Shown: positions 1 to 9,255 of the stretch, in pieces
Layout of the letters: every line of letters starts with the position of its first letter
Numbering within the stretch: position 1 is the stretch's first letter
Assembly (NCBI GenBank): GCA_047967505.1
Contig: CM106539.1
Strand: one strand, 5' to 3'
From: Dipteris shenzhenensis
Taxonomy: Eukaryota; Polypodiophyta; Polypodiopsida; Gleicheniales
Length of the DNA stretch: 64,000 bases
Position numbers and translations under genes: made by a program
The notes under the pieces: model-generated
What the model was told of the DNA's origin: nothing
Database searches by the model: none
The model's input: the letters and a program-made list of their open reading frames with translations, nothing else

Positions 1-149
1 GCAGTACAACTTTTGAGCATACCCAGTGCATCTATCTGCCCTACGAGAAATTTGTTTCAGGAGATTGGGTGGCTACCATGGGATTTAAGAAAACTAGTAA
101 GTTTGCTTTCCAAGTTGTGCTTTTGTATACTAATGGTGACGTGTTATAT

Positions 150-1080
150 CTAAAATTGGCACTAATATAGTACTAACATTATACAATTTTAATATTAAAA
201 TAATCGACTACTATTTATTTCTAACCCAATAATAATATATTAAAGCACCAATATATTATTGGGTATAGTACGAATATAAGACTCATCTAGTACTCATATA
301 GTGCTCTTGTAGTACTTATGTAGTACTCATATCCAAGAATAATATAGTACTATTTGTTTTCATTCAATACTAATATAGTAGAGCACTAACATAGTATTGA
401 TATAGTACTATCTATTTTTGTATAATACTAGTATAGTAGAGCACTAACAATACTAATATAGTACTATCTATTTCTATACAATACTAATATAGTACAACAC
501 TAACAATACTAATATAGTTTCTATAGTAGAGTAATAATATGGTATTATCTTTTTTTGTATAATACTGATATAGGAGAGTACTAACAATCTAATATAGTTT
601 CTATAGTAGAGTACTAATGTAGTACTAATATAGTACTATTTATTTTTGTACGATACTAATATAGTAGAGCATTAATGTAGTACTAATACGTACTATCTTT
701 TTTTGTCCAATACTAATATAGTACTATTTGTTTTTGTATAATACTAATATAGTTTCTATAGTATAGTACTAATATAGTACTAATGTAGTGCTAAAATAGT
801 ACTATCTGTTTTCATACAATACTAATATAGTAGAGCTCTAATAGTCTAGTATAGTTTCTATAGTAGAGTACTAATATAGTACTATCTATGCAATACTAAT
901 ATAGTAGAGCACTAATAGTACTATTATAGTCTTGTCTACTACTAATATAGTAATCATATATTTTCTATAGTAGAGTACTAATGTAGTACTAATAGAGTAT
1001 TAATATAGTACTATCTATTTCTATACAATACTAATATAGTAGAGCACTAACATAGTACTATTTGTCTCTATTCTCGTCTT
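150..1080. repeat. AT-rich degenerate tandem array
   Basis: The motif ACTAATATAGTA, often as AATACTAATATAGTAGAGC, recurs dozens of times at irregular spacing. It alternates with stretches such as GTACTATCTATTTCTATAC. TACTAATATAGTA is close to its own reverse complement TACTATATTAGTA, so short cruciform or slipped structures are possible. No open frame of note crosses it. It reads as an old, decayed short-unit satellite; I cannot name the family. Confidence 0.85.
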
Positions 1081-1508
1081 TATATAGTAGAATGCTAATG
1101 TACTATTTGTTTCTATTCTATTAGTATATGTTACTATTGTAGTACTACCAATTTCCCTTTTACAACTACTCTAGTGTTTACACTTGGTTTAGTACTAAAC
1201 TTGTTTCTTGTAGTATTCAATGCTAATGTATGTGGTCTTTAGTTAGTCAATACTTGGTAATTGTAACTACATTTACGGGATTTGTGCCTATTTTGGAAAT
1301 AGATAATATTAAATTATTTTTTAAATTTTGTACTTTGTGGTTTATTACTAAACCATTTCCCTGTAGTATTGAAAGAAAAGGTAAGCAGAGTTCATGCTAC
1401 ACAAGCTTTGAAGAAGTTTAGAAGAGTACCTATCCGAGATGATATTTTTGAAACTCCTACCACTACAATAGTGTTTCAAAACTCCTACCACTACAATAGT
1501 GTTTCCCA
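1081..1508. other. Intergenic, with a 27-bp tandem duplication
   Basis: AT-rich sequence with no recognisable gene. At 1451-1504 the unit beginning AAACTCCTACCACTACAATA is present twice in perfect head-to-tail register (period 27). A small 63-codon frame at 1230-1421 has no recognisable domain. Confidence 0.5.
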
Positions 1509-2393
1509 ATGAGAAGAAAGAGTAGCATGGATCCGTGCAGGCATCCTATTGTAAACCCACCAAAGAGAACATGGGTGGCCGCTTGGAGAATGAAAACATT
1601 CTTGATCCTAACTTGGTTGCTACAAAAGGGAGGTAAGTACTGTGATTATAATGAAGATGATGTCTTGGAAAAGGTGAGAAGGAAGAGGGAAGTAATTGAG
1701 GCAAAGATTGCAAAGGAAGATTTGACAAAAGAGGGGGATACGAAAGAAGAGATGGAAGATGTGTCCTCCGATGAAGGTAGGATATGTTATTGGCATCCTT
1801 CCCTTTTTTTGTGTTTCTCCTATTGCATTACATATGGAGTAAACACGTGGAATTGGTTATCCATTTCAACTGATAAGATTACGTTGAAAGATGAGGCTAG
1901 TGGTGTGATGAAGGGAGGACTAGAATCCAAAAATAGAAGTGTTACAAGGTCCTTATACAATAGCAAGAAGAAAATAAATAAAAATGGTATGTAATTATAT
2001 TCAGATATTGTGAGACTTTTATACATGATTAAATTCAATTGTAGCCCTAATGTAAATTAACTCAATTTTAATTAACATTGCAGACAATGGAAACTAAGAC
2101 ACAAACAATGCTGCCTATCTTGAAGATGCATCAAAAATATTGGATGCCATTGCATCAGAAGCCAAGAATCTTCTGAATGATGACATAGAAGTTCAGGTAG
2201 AAGACATCCCAAAGTGGTGAGAGGATGTCCAGGATACCTTAAAGGACAACCACAATACCTAGAAGGATAGCCCTAAAAAGCTGGTAGAGGCTATAGAAAT
2301 AATTTCTAATATTTTAACTTCTAGCTATGTAGAAGAAAATGTGATGGACGACACCATTCTCAGTAGATCTCTCCGACCTGGCTCAAAGAAATG
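1509..2393 (+). pseudogene. Broken multi-exon gene-like stretch, unrecognised
   Basis: An ATG-led frame (1509-1994) contains a lysine/glutamate-rich helical segment around 1660-1770. A good donor (ATG|GTATGT at 1987) and a good acceptor (AACATTGCAG ending at 2083) bound a 97-bp stretch, a normal plant intron size. Joining them keeps the phase, and the same frame then runs to about 2393, including a helical segment starting AAYLEDASKILDAIASEAKN. That downstream part carries in-frame stops at about 2095, 2218 and 2260, so it looks dead. A second possible intron (1776-1877, 102 bp) has a weaker acceptor. I do not recognise the protein. An alternative is chance splice-like signals in a decayed transposon. 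Confidence 0.3.
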
Positions 2394-2420
2394 AATGTGG
2401 ATTGGGATGGTAGTCTACAC

Positions 2421-2468
2421 TCCTCTTGGTCATGCTACTACACATAGCGAGTAGCATGACCAAGAGGA
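2421..2468. repeat. Perfect 19-bp-arm hairpin
   Basis: The arms 2421-2439 (TCCTCTTGGTCATGCTACT) and 2450-2468 are exact reverse complements around a 10-nt loop. Flanking text is also partly duplicated: AATGTGGATTGGGATGGTAG near 2394 resembles AATGTGGCTTGGGATGTTGG near 2482. This suggests a local inverted duplication. It could be a transcribed stem-loop, but no gene context supports that. Confidence 0.8.
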
Positions 2469-3179
2469 ATGTCGATCAAGAGGAATGTGGCTTGGGATGT
2501 TGGTCTAAGTTGTTTCAAGCTTAAGTTTAACTTTTCACAAGATGAATGTTGCACAATGGATGAATATTGCCATCCAACGTGATTGAATGACTTGTGTTAC
2601 CTGAAGCCCTTCAGCACAATATCTAATCATGGCATTGAGTTCCATCTAATGCACACTTTGCTCATTGATGACATACCTCTAATGGCAATGTTGAACCCAT
2701 TTAGAACATGCATCACTCCAAACAAATTTGATGGAGATCCCAATGATGAGGATTTCTTAAAGTTCTTGTTACCATACTTAGGGCAGGTAGCAGGTTTCAG
2801 GGAAACTATCCTAGATTTTCCTCTATAAGGCATCATTATGACATCTATATCATCGATGTCTTAGCACATGATTATGGCGAGCATCCATTTCACTTGTTCA
2901 ATGCATTTTTAGAGACTATGGTGAAATGGATGATGCTGAAAAAATTATAAGATATCTAGTGTCAGATCCATTGCCTAAGGCTGGTATAATCTATAGCAAA
3001 TAACCTCATCTCTACCAATTGATGTGTTGAAAGAAATGCTTGCACAAAACCCATTTGCTAATCACTATCCTCCATTCCTAGGAAGATAGCTTGTACATGG
3101 TTATGTTATAAAAGTGCCGTTGTCCTTGTAATTTTATTGAAATGGTTACTTTTTTTGTTAAATGCAGAGGCATTAGAAT
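2469..3179. other. Intergenic, no recognisable gene
   Basis: An 81-codon plus frame at 2583-2828 shows no domain I recognise. The sequence after its stop contains several short open stretches and stops. It may be decayed coding or transposon DNA, but nothing specific supports a function. Confidence 0.4.
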
Positions 3180-3475
3180 AAACTCAAGTGGTTGTAGGGT
3201 AGGTGGACCCAGGGAATGTGGATGTAGGGCTTTTTTAAATAACAAAGGTGGATTTAGATCAGATGGATGCTAGATGCATAGCAAGTGGATGCAAGGAAGG
3301 GTTCAAGGTAGGTGGATGAAGGGTAGGAGGATGCAGGGAAGGTGGATTCAGGGCAATTAGATGCAAAGCATGTCAATGTAAGGAAGGTGTATGCAGAGAT
3401 AGAGGATACAGAGCCAGTGGATGAGGGAAAGTGGATGCACAAAAAGTGGTTATAGGGTAGGAGGATGCATATTGT
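3180..3475. repeat. Degenerate GGTGGATGCAGGG minisatellite
   Basis: Units of about 16-24 bp built on GTGGATGCAGGGAAG recur more than ten times with substitutions (GTGGATGTAGGG, GTGGATTTAGATC, GTGGATGCAAGGAAG, GAGGATGCAGGGAAG and others). The strand is purine-rich with almost no CG. It has the look of a decayed minisatellite with no coding content. Confidence 0.75.
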
Positions 3476-4030
3476 TTTGTGGTGTAGCATCCCCTCATCA
3501 TCATCCTTCAACATCCCCTTTCCACCATCATCACCCTGTAAGGATCCGTCATCATTGGGCTGCAACATCACCACTCCATGAAGAGCCTTCATTCATCAAC
3601 CCCTGAACCCTTGCTGGTGGAGCCAATCATGAGGTGGCACCCAAATCATCTCGACAAATGCCTTGTACTTGACATGAAAATTCTTCTCTTGTATATCTAT
3701 AACAAGTTTAAAAATCAATTCTATCATGGAAAACTTCATAAGGTAAAGGTTTTCAATGAGCCTAAAGATGTCATGCATATATAAGTAGAAAATTATATAC
3801 TAGGTCATGAAAAGGATGGCTCCTCATTCTAAAAGTGGGAAAGGAACTCCAGGTGGATTCTTGATAGAGAATGGTGATTTGATTGGGATGGATTCTCTGC
3901 TATAACGATGTAAGATGTGAAATGAGCAGCAACATGTGAACAAAGCTACGAGTAATAAATAGTGGATCATGAAAAGTATGGCTCATGAAAGCTCCTTTAA
4001 CTGCAGAATGAGTCTTCATAGATTAGGAAT
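3476..4030. other. Intergenic, nothing recognised
   Basis: Short overlapping frames on both strands (for example 3578-3784 plus) have no recognisable motif. I see no RNA gene or transposon signature here. Confidence 0.4.
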
Positions 4031-4136
4031 CTAATAAGGCATTGCTACATAAGACCTTAGAGAGAAATAGCTTTCCAAATAGTCTAATGAGGCATTGCTA
4101 CATAAGACCTTAGAGAGAAATAGCTTTTCGTACTTA
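4031..4136. repeat. 53-bp tandem duplication
   Basis: CTAATAAGGCATTGCTACAT and the following AAGACCTTAGAGAGAAATAG appear at 4031 and again at 4084 with one or two substitutions. This is a simple two-copy head-to-tail duplication. Confidence 0.8.
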
Positions 4137-4243
4137 CTACATAGAGATCTAGTTCTATTTCAAGTGCCCAATGTTTGGTATGAGGTTTGCAAAAAGCACT
4201 CAATGGAGCAAATAAGGAAATCTATGGAGGGACCTTCATCGAT

Positions 4244-5147
4244 ACATGGGTGGATAAAGGTAGAAAATTAAAGGAGTGGTTAAAATCTACAAAACTAAAC
4301 CACTATGAACAATAGAAACTGTCCTTTAGCAAAACATCATCCTTCCAACGAAGGAGATTAATGAGTGAAGATCAGAGCTGGCATGATGCACGTCACACAA
4401 TGGAGTAAGGGCACTGTGACTTATGATTGTTTATGCAATCATTCATCCACAATTGGAACAAGATACATAGACAAAAAAGAGCCATCACCTTAATTTAGGG
4501 CACCTTGCTCTGCTGTAATCAGAGATTTGTCCATGTTTGGATTGGTACATCATGCATGGATGACAAAGAGTTGCTGCCTCAGTTCAGTCCAACTTGCTCT
4601 ATTCATCATTTGAGAGCCACCCACCACCACTCAGTTCATCCCTATGACCTATGCACCACTTGCACAATGGTCAAGTTGATGCCTTGAACTGAAGGTTCTC
4701 CCATTGAGGATGCTTTCTACCCATGTGCCTCTCAGTCATACAGTCTTCTCGTTGCGATGTTCATATATCTCTCCACCATGCTGATTTTGGTTGTTGATGA
4801 AACCATTCATCTTCACTTGGAATCAAATACATATACAACAAGGAGGTGTAGGTACTCAGTTCATTGCACCTTCCTCTATTCATTATTTGATAACCACCCA
4901 CCATCACTTTGTTCGTTCTCATGACCTACGTGCCACATACTAAATGGCCACTTGATGCCTTAAACTCATGGTCCTCTCATAGAGGATGCTTCTACCCATA
5001 TGTAGATTGTCTGTGCAATCGTCACTTTGATGTTCATATATCTCCACCATGCCACTTATGGTTGTTGATTGGAAAATTATACATAGAGAAGAAAGAGCCA
5101 CTACCTTAATTCAGTGCACCTTGCTCTATTGTAATATGAGAACCTTC
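4244..5147 (+). repeat. Dispersed ~0.9-kb repeat, copy 1
   Basis: This stretch matches 11970-12811 in the same orientation over nearly its whole length with scattered substitutions. Copy 2 lacks about 45 bp that copy 1 carries near 4560-4605. Internally there is an older tandem structure: the segment from TTGAGGATGCTTTCTACCC (about 4697) to the TTGGAA...ATACATA block recurs about 280 bp later, with related blocks near 4451, 4816 and 5069. No long frame is conserved between the copies, so this is probably a non-coding interspersed repeat or a deletion derivative of a transposon. Confidence 0.75.
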
Positions 5148-6139
5148 AAAAGGATAGGGCCTGTATCTATGATGGCATTGAAGCGACGGTCAAGTGTCGT
5201 GAGTGCAGGCTGTGGGAACCCTTTGCACATCAAATGGTCATGGCTGAGCTTTCGTCAAGGTTGTGGCACTCGCAATTGTAGATGAAGGTACAAAGGTAAG
5301 AAGCGACTGGCTAGGACATAGCTCAAGAGGCCCGTGATAGGAGATCCGTGGAAGAAGCTGTTCGTAGTAGATGCAGGTGGAGTTGATGAGCTGGAGGCAT
5401 AGGGAGTATATACACACAAAGTCATCAAGGTTTAGCTCCTCCTCTTGGCTAGTTTCAGATGTGATGAAGAAGCTTTCTGAGTTTTCCAAGGCGAAGCATG
5501 AAAGCGTTCGCTATGCGAGCGGTAGGTGCAGTCTCTTTTGTGAGGCTCAGTAGCCACCATTGGAGCAGTAGTTGCGTTGGTTGAGTCGCCTTTGAAGAGT
5601 CGCTAGAGCTGGCCATTCGAAGCTCATTGCGATGCCAAAGGTTGATGAAGTTTGAGGGGGTTGGCCTTTGGGCTACTATGATGATGGGCTAAGAATGCGG
5701 AATTGTGCTATGTTGCATGGTTGCGCTGAGCCGTTGTCTCAGGAAAAGGCGCATTTGATCAAGAGCTGTTGGCTACATGGAGCCAGTAGCTACTTAGGAG
5801 CAGAAGGTCGGCTGTGAAGCTTTCGTTAGAGATGGTGCAGTAGACATTGAAGGTGGAGAACCAACCACTACAGAGTTGTTTGTAGACTTTGTGGATGAGC
5901 CTCAACGCTTAATCATTGTTGAAGGGTCGATGGTAGAGGCATGTGGGATCTCATAACCTTGTAGAAGCTCTAACTAGACTCTCACACCTCTCATCTCTCA
6001 AAAGCAATAGAGAATCTCTCTCTTAGTGTAAAGCAAAGAACTTCTCTAAGATTTTCTCTAGGAGGCAATCAAAAAACTATGAAAGGACACTCAATCTTTC
6101 TCTCAAGGAGGATGGTGCCTCAGTGGAAGGCAGAACCAT
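5148..6139 (-). other. Probable internal region of a minus-strand LTR element
   Basis: This lies downstream (minus sense) of the primer-binding site at 6140-6151, where an element's leader and gag would be expected. Minus frame 5238-5489 (83 codons, starting MENSESFFITSETSQEEEL) could be a gag N-terminus but has no diagnostic motif. The plus strand has no convincing gene. The second LTR was not found, so the element appears truncated or too diverged to see. Confidence 0.3.
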
Positions 6140-6151
6140 GCTCTGATACCA
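6140..6151 (-). promoter_or_regulatory. Retrotransposon primer-binding site (initiator Met tRNA)
   Basis: GCTCTGATACCA on the plus strand is TGGTATCAGAGC on the minus strand, the standard plant PBS complementary to the 3' end of initiator Met tRNA. It directly abuts the LTR at 6152. Confidence 0.75.
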
Positions 6152-6429
6152 TGTGAAAGCGAGGGATCAAGGAGGATCAAAGCATTATGAGAGAGACGTA
6201 GGGTAGCAAATAATCTATTGCAATGTATATGATCAACAATACATGGTAGGCTTCTTATATAGAGAATAGTTAACACTTGTGGGATCCTCTGATCCACATC
6301 TCTCCTTGTGGATGCCCTCGATCCATATCTTCACATCATGTAGTCCACATCCTAGGGTGGCTACTTTAATGCATTCCTACACCATACCTTAGCCTTTAAT
6401 CTATGTGCACATGGCACCATGTCTCAACA
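6152..6429 (-). repeat. LTR (5' LTR of a minus-strand retrotransposon)
   Basis: Read on the minus strand it starts TGTTGAGACATGGTGCC and ends CTCGCTTTCACA directly before the primer-binding site, giving TG...CA ends and a length of about 278 bp. A TATA box (CTATATAAGAAGCC, minus strand, about 6255-6268) sits where the U3/R boundary should be. The left boundary is set by the PBS. The right boundary, at GTCTCAACA, is inferred from the canonical TGTTGAGA terminus. No partner LTR was found in the window. Confidence 0.65.
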
Positions 6430-7869
6430 CAATCCTCTCTCTACAAACTTGTAGAGCAGGGCCATACACTGCAAGAGGAGTCCAATGCATGATCCAAGTA
6501 GGAGGCAATGGAATGAGAGGCTAAGGAGGCCTCCTATGTAGCTTGGCTCAAATGATGGAAATAAATATCCTATGTTGAATAGAAACAAATAGCTAAATTG
6601 AGGAAGCAAGAAAGCGTAAGGGAGATCTCAAAGGGTAGATGATCAACTTAGACTTGGAGGATTTCTTGACGCAACCATCCCCACCAATGACTTACCAACA
6701 AGGGAAATAGAAAGAAATGCAAGGAGGAATCAACAAAGGGTAATGAGTTGTCATCTCCTCCCCCTATCTCACTACTATTGATTCCTTTAACATAGAGAAA
6801 GTGTGGATATGAGCCATTAGGTTACGGATTGATTGAGCAAAAAGAATCTGCAAGGTGGTACCAAACCACCAAATTCATCAGTTGACTCACTTTCCAGATT
6901 AAAATCACTCCGGGATTCATGAAGCAAGGATGATTTGATCATCTAGGTGAAGTGAGCAAGGACATCTATTATAGAATGAACATGATTTTTATCATCGAGG
7001 CCCAAAATATTTACGACCTATTCCATGAATGCATCATCCCTCCAACCTTTCTAGGTGGTGAGGTAGCACCCAATAATGCATTTATGATCAGACCTGATAG
7101 ATCAGAGCCATAAGGATGCGGCTCAAGATAGATTTGAGGCGAATGTTGATCTTAAGAACCAATGTTTTGTGGATAAAATTTGGACAAAGGAAAGCTTGTA
7201 AATTAAAGGACAAAGCATGGAAATTAAGCTCTTAAGAAAAGAATGGTTAGAGCTCCTATCAAAAGACTTGGCAAAGAGGGGATTGGCTCAAACCTCCCTG
7301 TCAACATTGTATGGACTATATGGAGCACTAGATGACCCAAAGCGAATCGACGAATGACCTAGGGGTTTCTTAAAAAATGCCATATAGCTTGTGTGAGAAA
7401 GCTTGTATTAAAAATCCTCCCATTCTTGCATTTCTTACATTTTCTTGTCTAACTAAACAACTCACTCTTTCCAATATACTTTTTTCATTCTTAAAATTTA
7501 GATGCCCCTCTATAGATACACACGTATTGATTACATGAAAATGATATTTTATAAATCGCCTCATGCATGTAAACCATGTTAAGTGGGCCTATTGTAAAAA
7601 TAACCCTTCATACACCAACATGCTATCTTACATGTTTATGAGTACCCCTATCAGATAAAGGACCCTGAATGATGGTAGGTGCAACAAACAAGGTAAGAGG
7701 ACTTGACAACTAGTCAACAAACCATAGGACCAAGGACTCCATCAAAGGATGTGCATGAAGGATTCGTTTTGTCAACTCGAACAAATACAAAGTAAAGGCA
7801 CCTTCCCTTTTAACAAGGGAGGTGCGAATCATTGTAATTGTGGTGGGTAGTATCCACTGCGAATGTCAA
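6430..7869. other. Intergenic, no recognisable gene
   Basis: No long frame and no domain. The text at about 6960-7340 has the look of decayed coding sequence (several short open stretches on the plus strand) but no motif can be assigned. Minus frame 7370-7564 is short and unrecognised. Confidence 0.35.
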
Positions 7870-7990
7870 TTAGGCCTCTTGTATAAATAAGGTTTTAGGG
7901 TCCTAGAAGTTAGGGTCAAACCTGCAACATAAGCAAATTGGATGTGTGGAGTGCAGCTATGAGTTGTTTTATCCAATAAGTCATTTCAAT
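7870..7990 (+). promoter_or_regulatory. TATA-box promoter-like stretch, possibly LTR U3/R
   Basis: CTTGTATAAATAAGGTTTTA has its TATA element at 7881-7890, followed by a GGGTCCTAGAAGTTAGGGTC-type stretch. This is how many plant LTRs look at the U3/R boundary. No matching second copy, PBS or gene start was found, so this rests on the TATA element only. Confidence 0.3.
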
Positions 7991-9002
7991 TTGAGTTGTT
8001 TGCTCCCCCCTTGAACCCACGCTATGCATATGCTTCACCCTTATTCATAATTCCTCGATGAGGGCTAACAAGTTTTTTGCCATTTGGAAAAGGCAATTGA
8101 CTCACATACTCATAAAAACCAAGAGCCATGCATGACAAATTGAGAAATCAATGCCACCATCATTAGAATTTGACATTGAAAGACTTCTTCTTAAGAGGTT
8201 ACAAATGAGTACCCATATTCTATAGTTTTGATTTGGTCTTGACCCTCTAAAATACTTAACAAAAATAATAAGAAAAGTAGCATTCGTATGTCCATAGCTA
8301 ACCGTCATTTCCTATATTTCAACTTGTATTCCTTCCCAAAATTCCCTTAAATACTAGTTTCCTAGGGGTCAAACTTTCAAGAATTAACATTCCGTTAAGA
8401 GATTTATAGAACTAGACCATCTTGAATCCCAATCAAAATGCACACCTCATTATAATCCTTAACTAGTCCTTCTTAACTAGTAATGGGAATAGGCCCTAAA
8501 TGTAAAATGGGACATGAAGAAACCCAAGATAAGAAATTTTGTAGAATAAAATTTGATTTGCAAATGAGTAAACTCCGAATGGACATTACAAGAATTGATA
8601 AATTAATTAAAAGGAAACCATCACAGTGGAGATATGAGCTATATCAAAGAATTACGATCCAAGTCAATTAGCTCTCACAGAACTTGAAAATAGTTGCTCC
8701 CACACTAATTTTTAAAAATTAGGTCCTTCATTAGTTTAAATAAATCACGATTAGCCTAAATAAGTTAAAGGGTGTATTTGAGATTGCAAGGGAAGACTAG
8801 CATAGTACGACAAACATAATAAAATTATGGTGACTAGTGATTAACAAACACATGCATTACAATATGTGTACATAATATAAGGTATAGTTATATTAATATA
8901 AAGTACTAGAGAAAATTTATTGAGCTAAACTTATTAGCTTCACAATATTGAGAAATAATAGTAGGGTTTTACATTATTTATTTAAAAATTTGAAAGAATA
9001 AA
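7991..9002. other. AT-rich intergenic, nothing recognised
   Basis: Only short frames on both strands (8102-8308 minus, 8483-8671 plus), none with a recognisable motif. No RNA gene was seen. Confidence 0.4.
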
Positions 9003-9112
9003 TGTAAATCTTGGTGAAACACTGAAATTTGTAGATTAAAGTTTCAATTCTTGGCAAAATTTTCAAACTTTTATTTTCATTGGGGCATATAAACTTTGGA
9101 AACCAATATTAA
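9003..9112 (-). repeat. Dispersed AT-rich repeat, inverted copy
   Basis: The reverse complement (TTGGTTTCCAAAGTTTATAT, then AATGAAAATAAAAGTTTGAA, ending CACCAAGATTTACAT) aligns with 37182-37295 on the plus strand with scattered mismatches. Weaker similarity continues beyond this core on the side towards 8880. It is non-coding and probably a small non-autonomous transposon family. Confidence 0.65.
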
Positions 9113-9255
9113 GTTTTGTTTCTTTATTAAATAATATGCAAAAATCATCCAGTTATGAATTAGATCTCAACAAGAAAAATATTAAGTTTTTGTTTCTTGA
9201 TGAAATAGTATGGAAAAATCATCCATGGTTATGAATTAGATCTAAACAAGAAAAG
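9106..9255. repeat. 73-bp tandem duplication
   Basis: Two head-to-tail copies start ATATTAAGTTTTGTTTCTTT (9106) and ATATTAAGTTTTTGTTTCTT (9179). Each ends in GAATTAGATCT.AACAAGAAAA. It overlaps the edge of the dispersed AT-rich repeat. Confidence 0.8.

Noticed and set aside
3180-3475. Possible CRISPR-like or direct-repeat/spacer array
   Set aside because: Units are degenerate and contiguous with no unique spacers, and the window is plant DNA.
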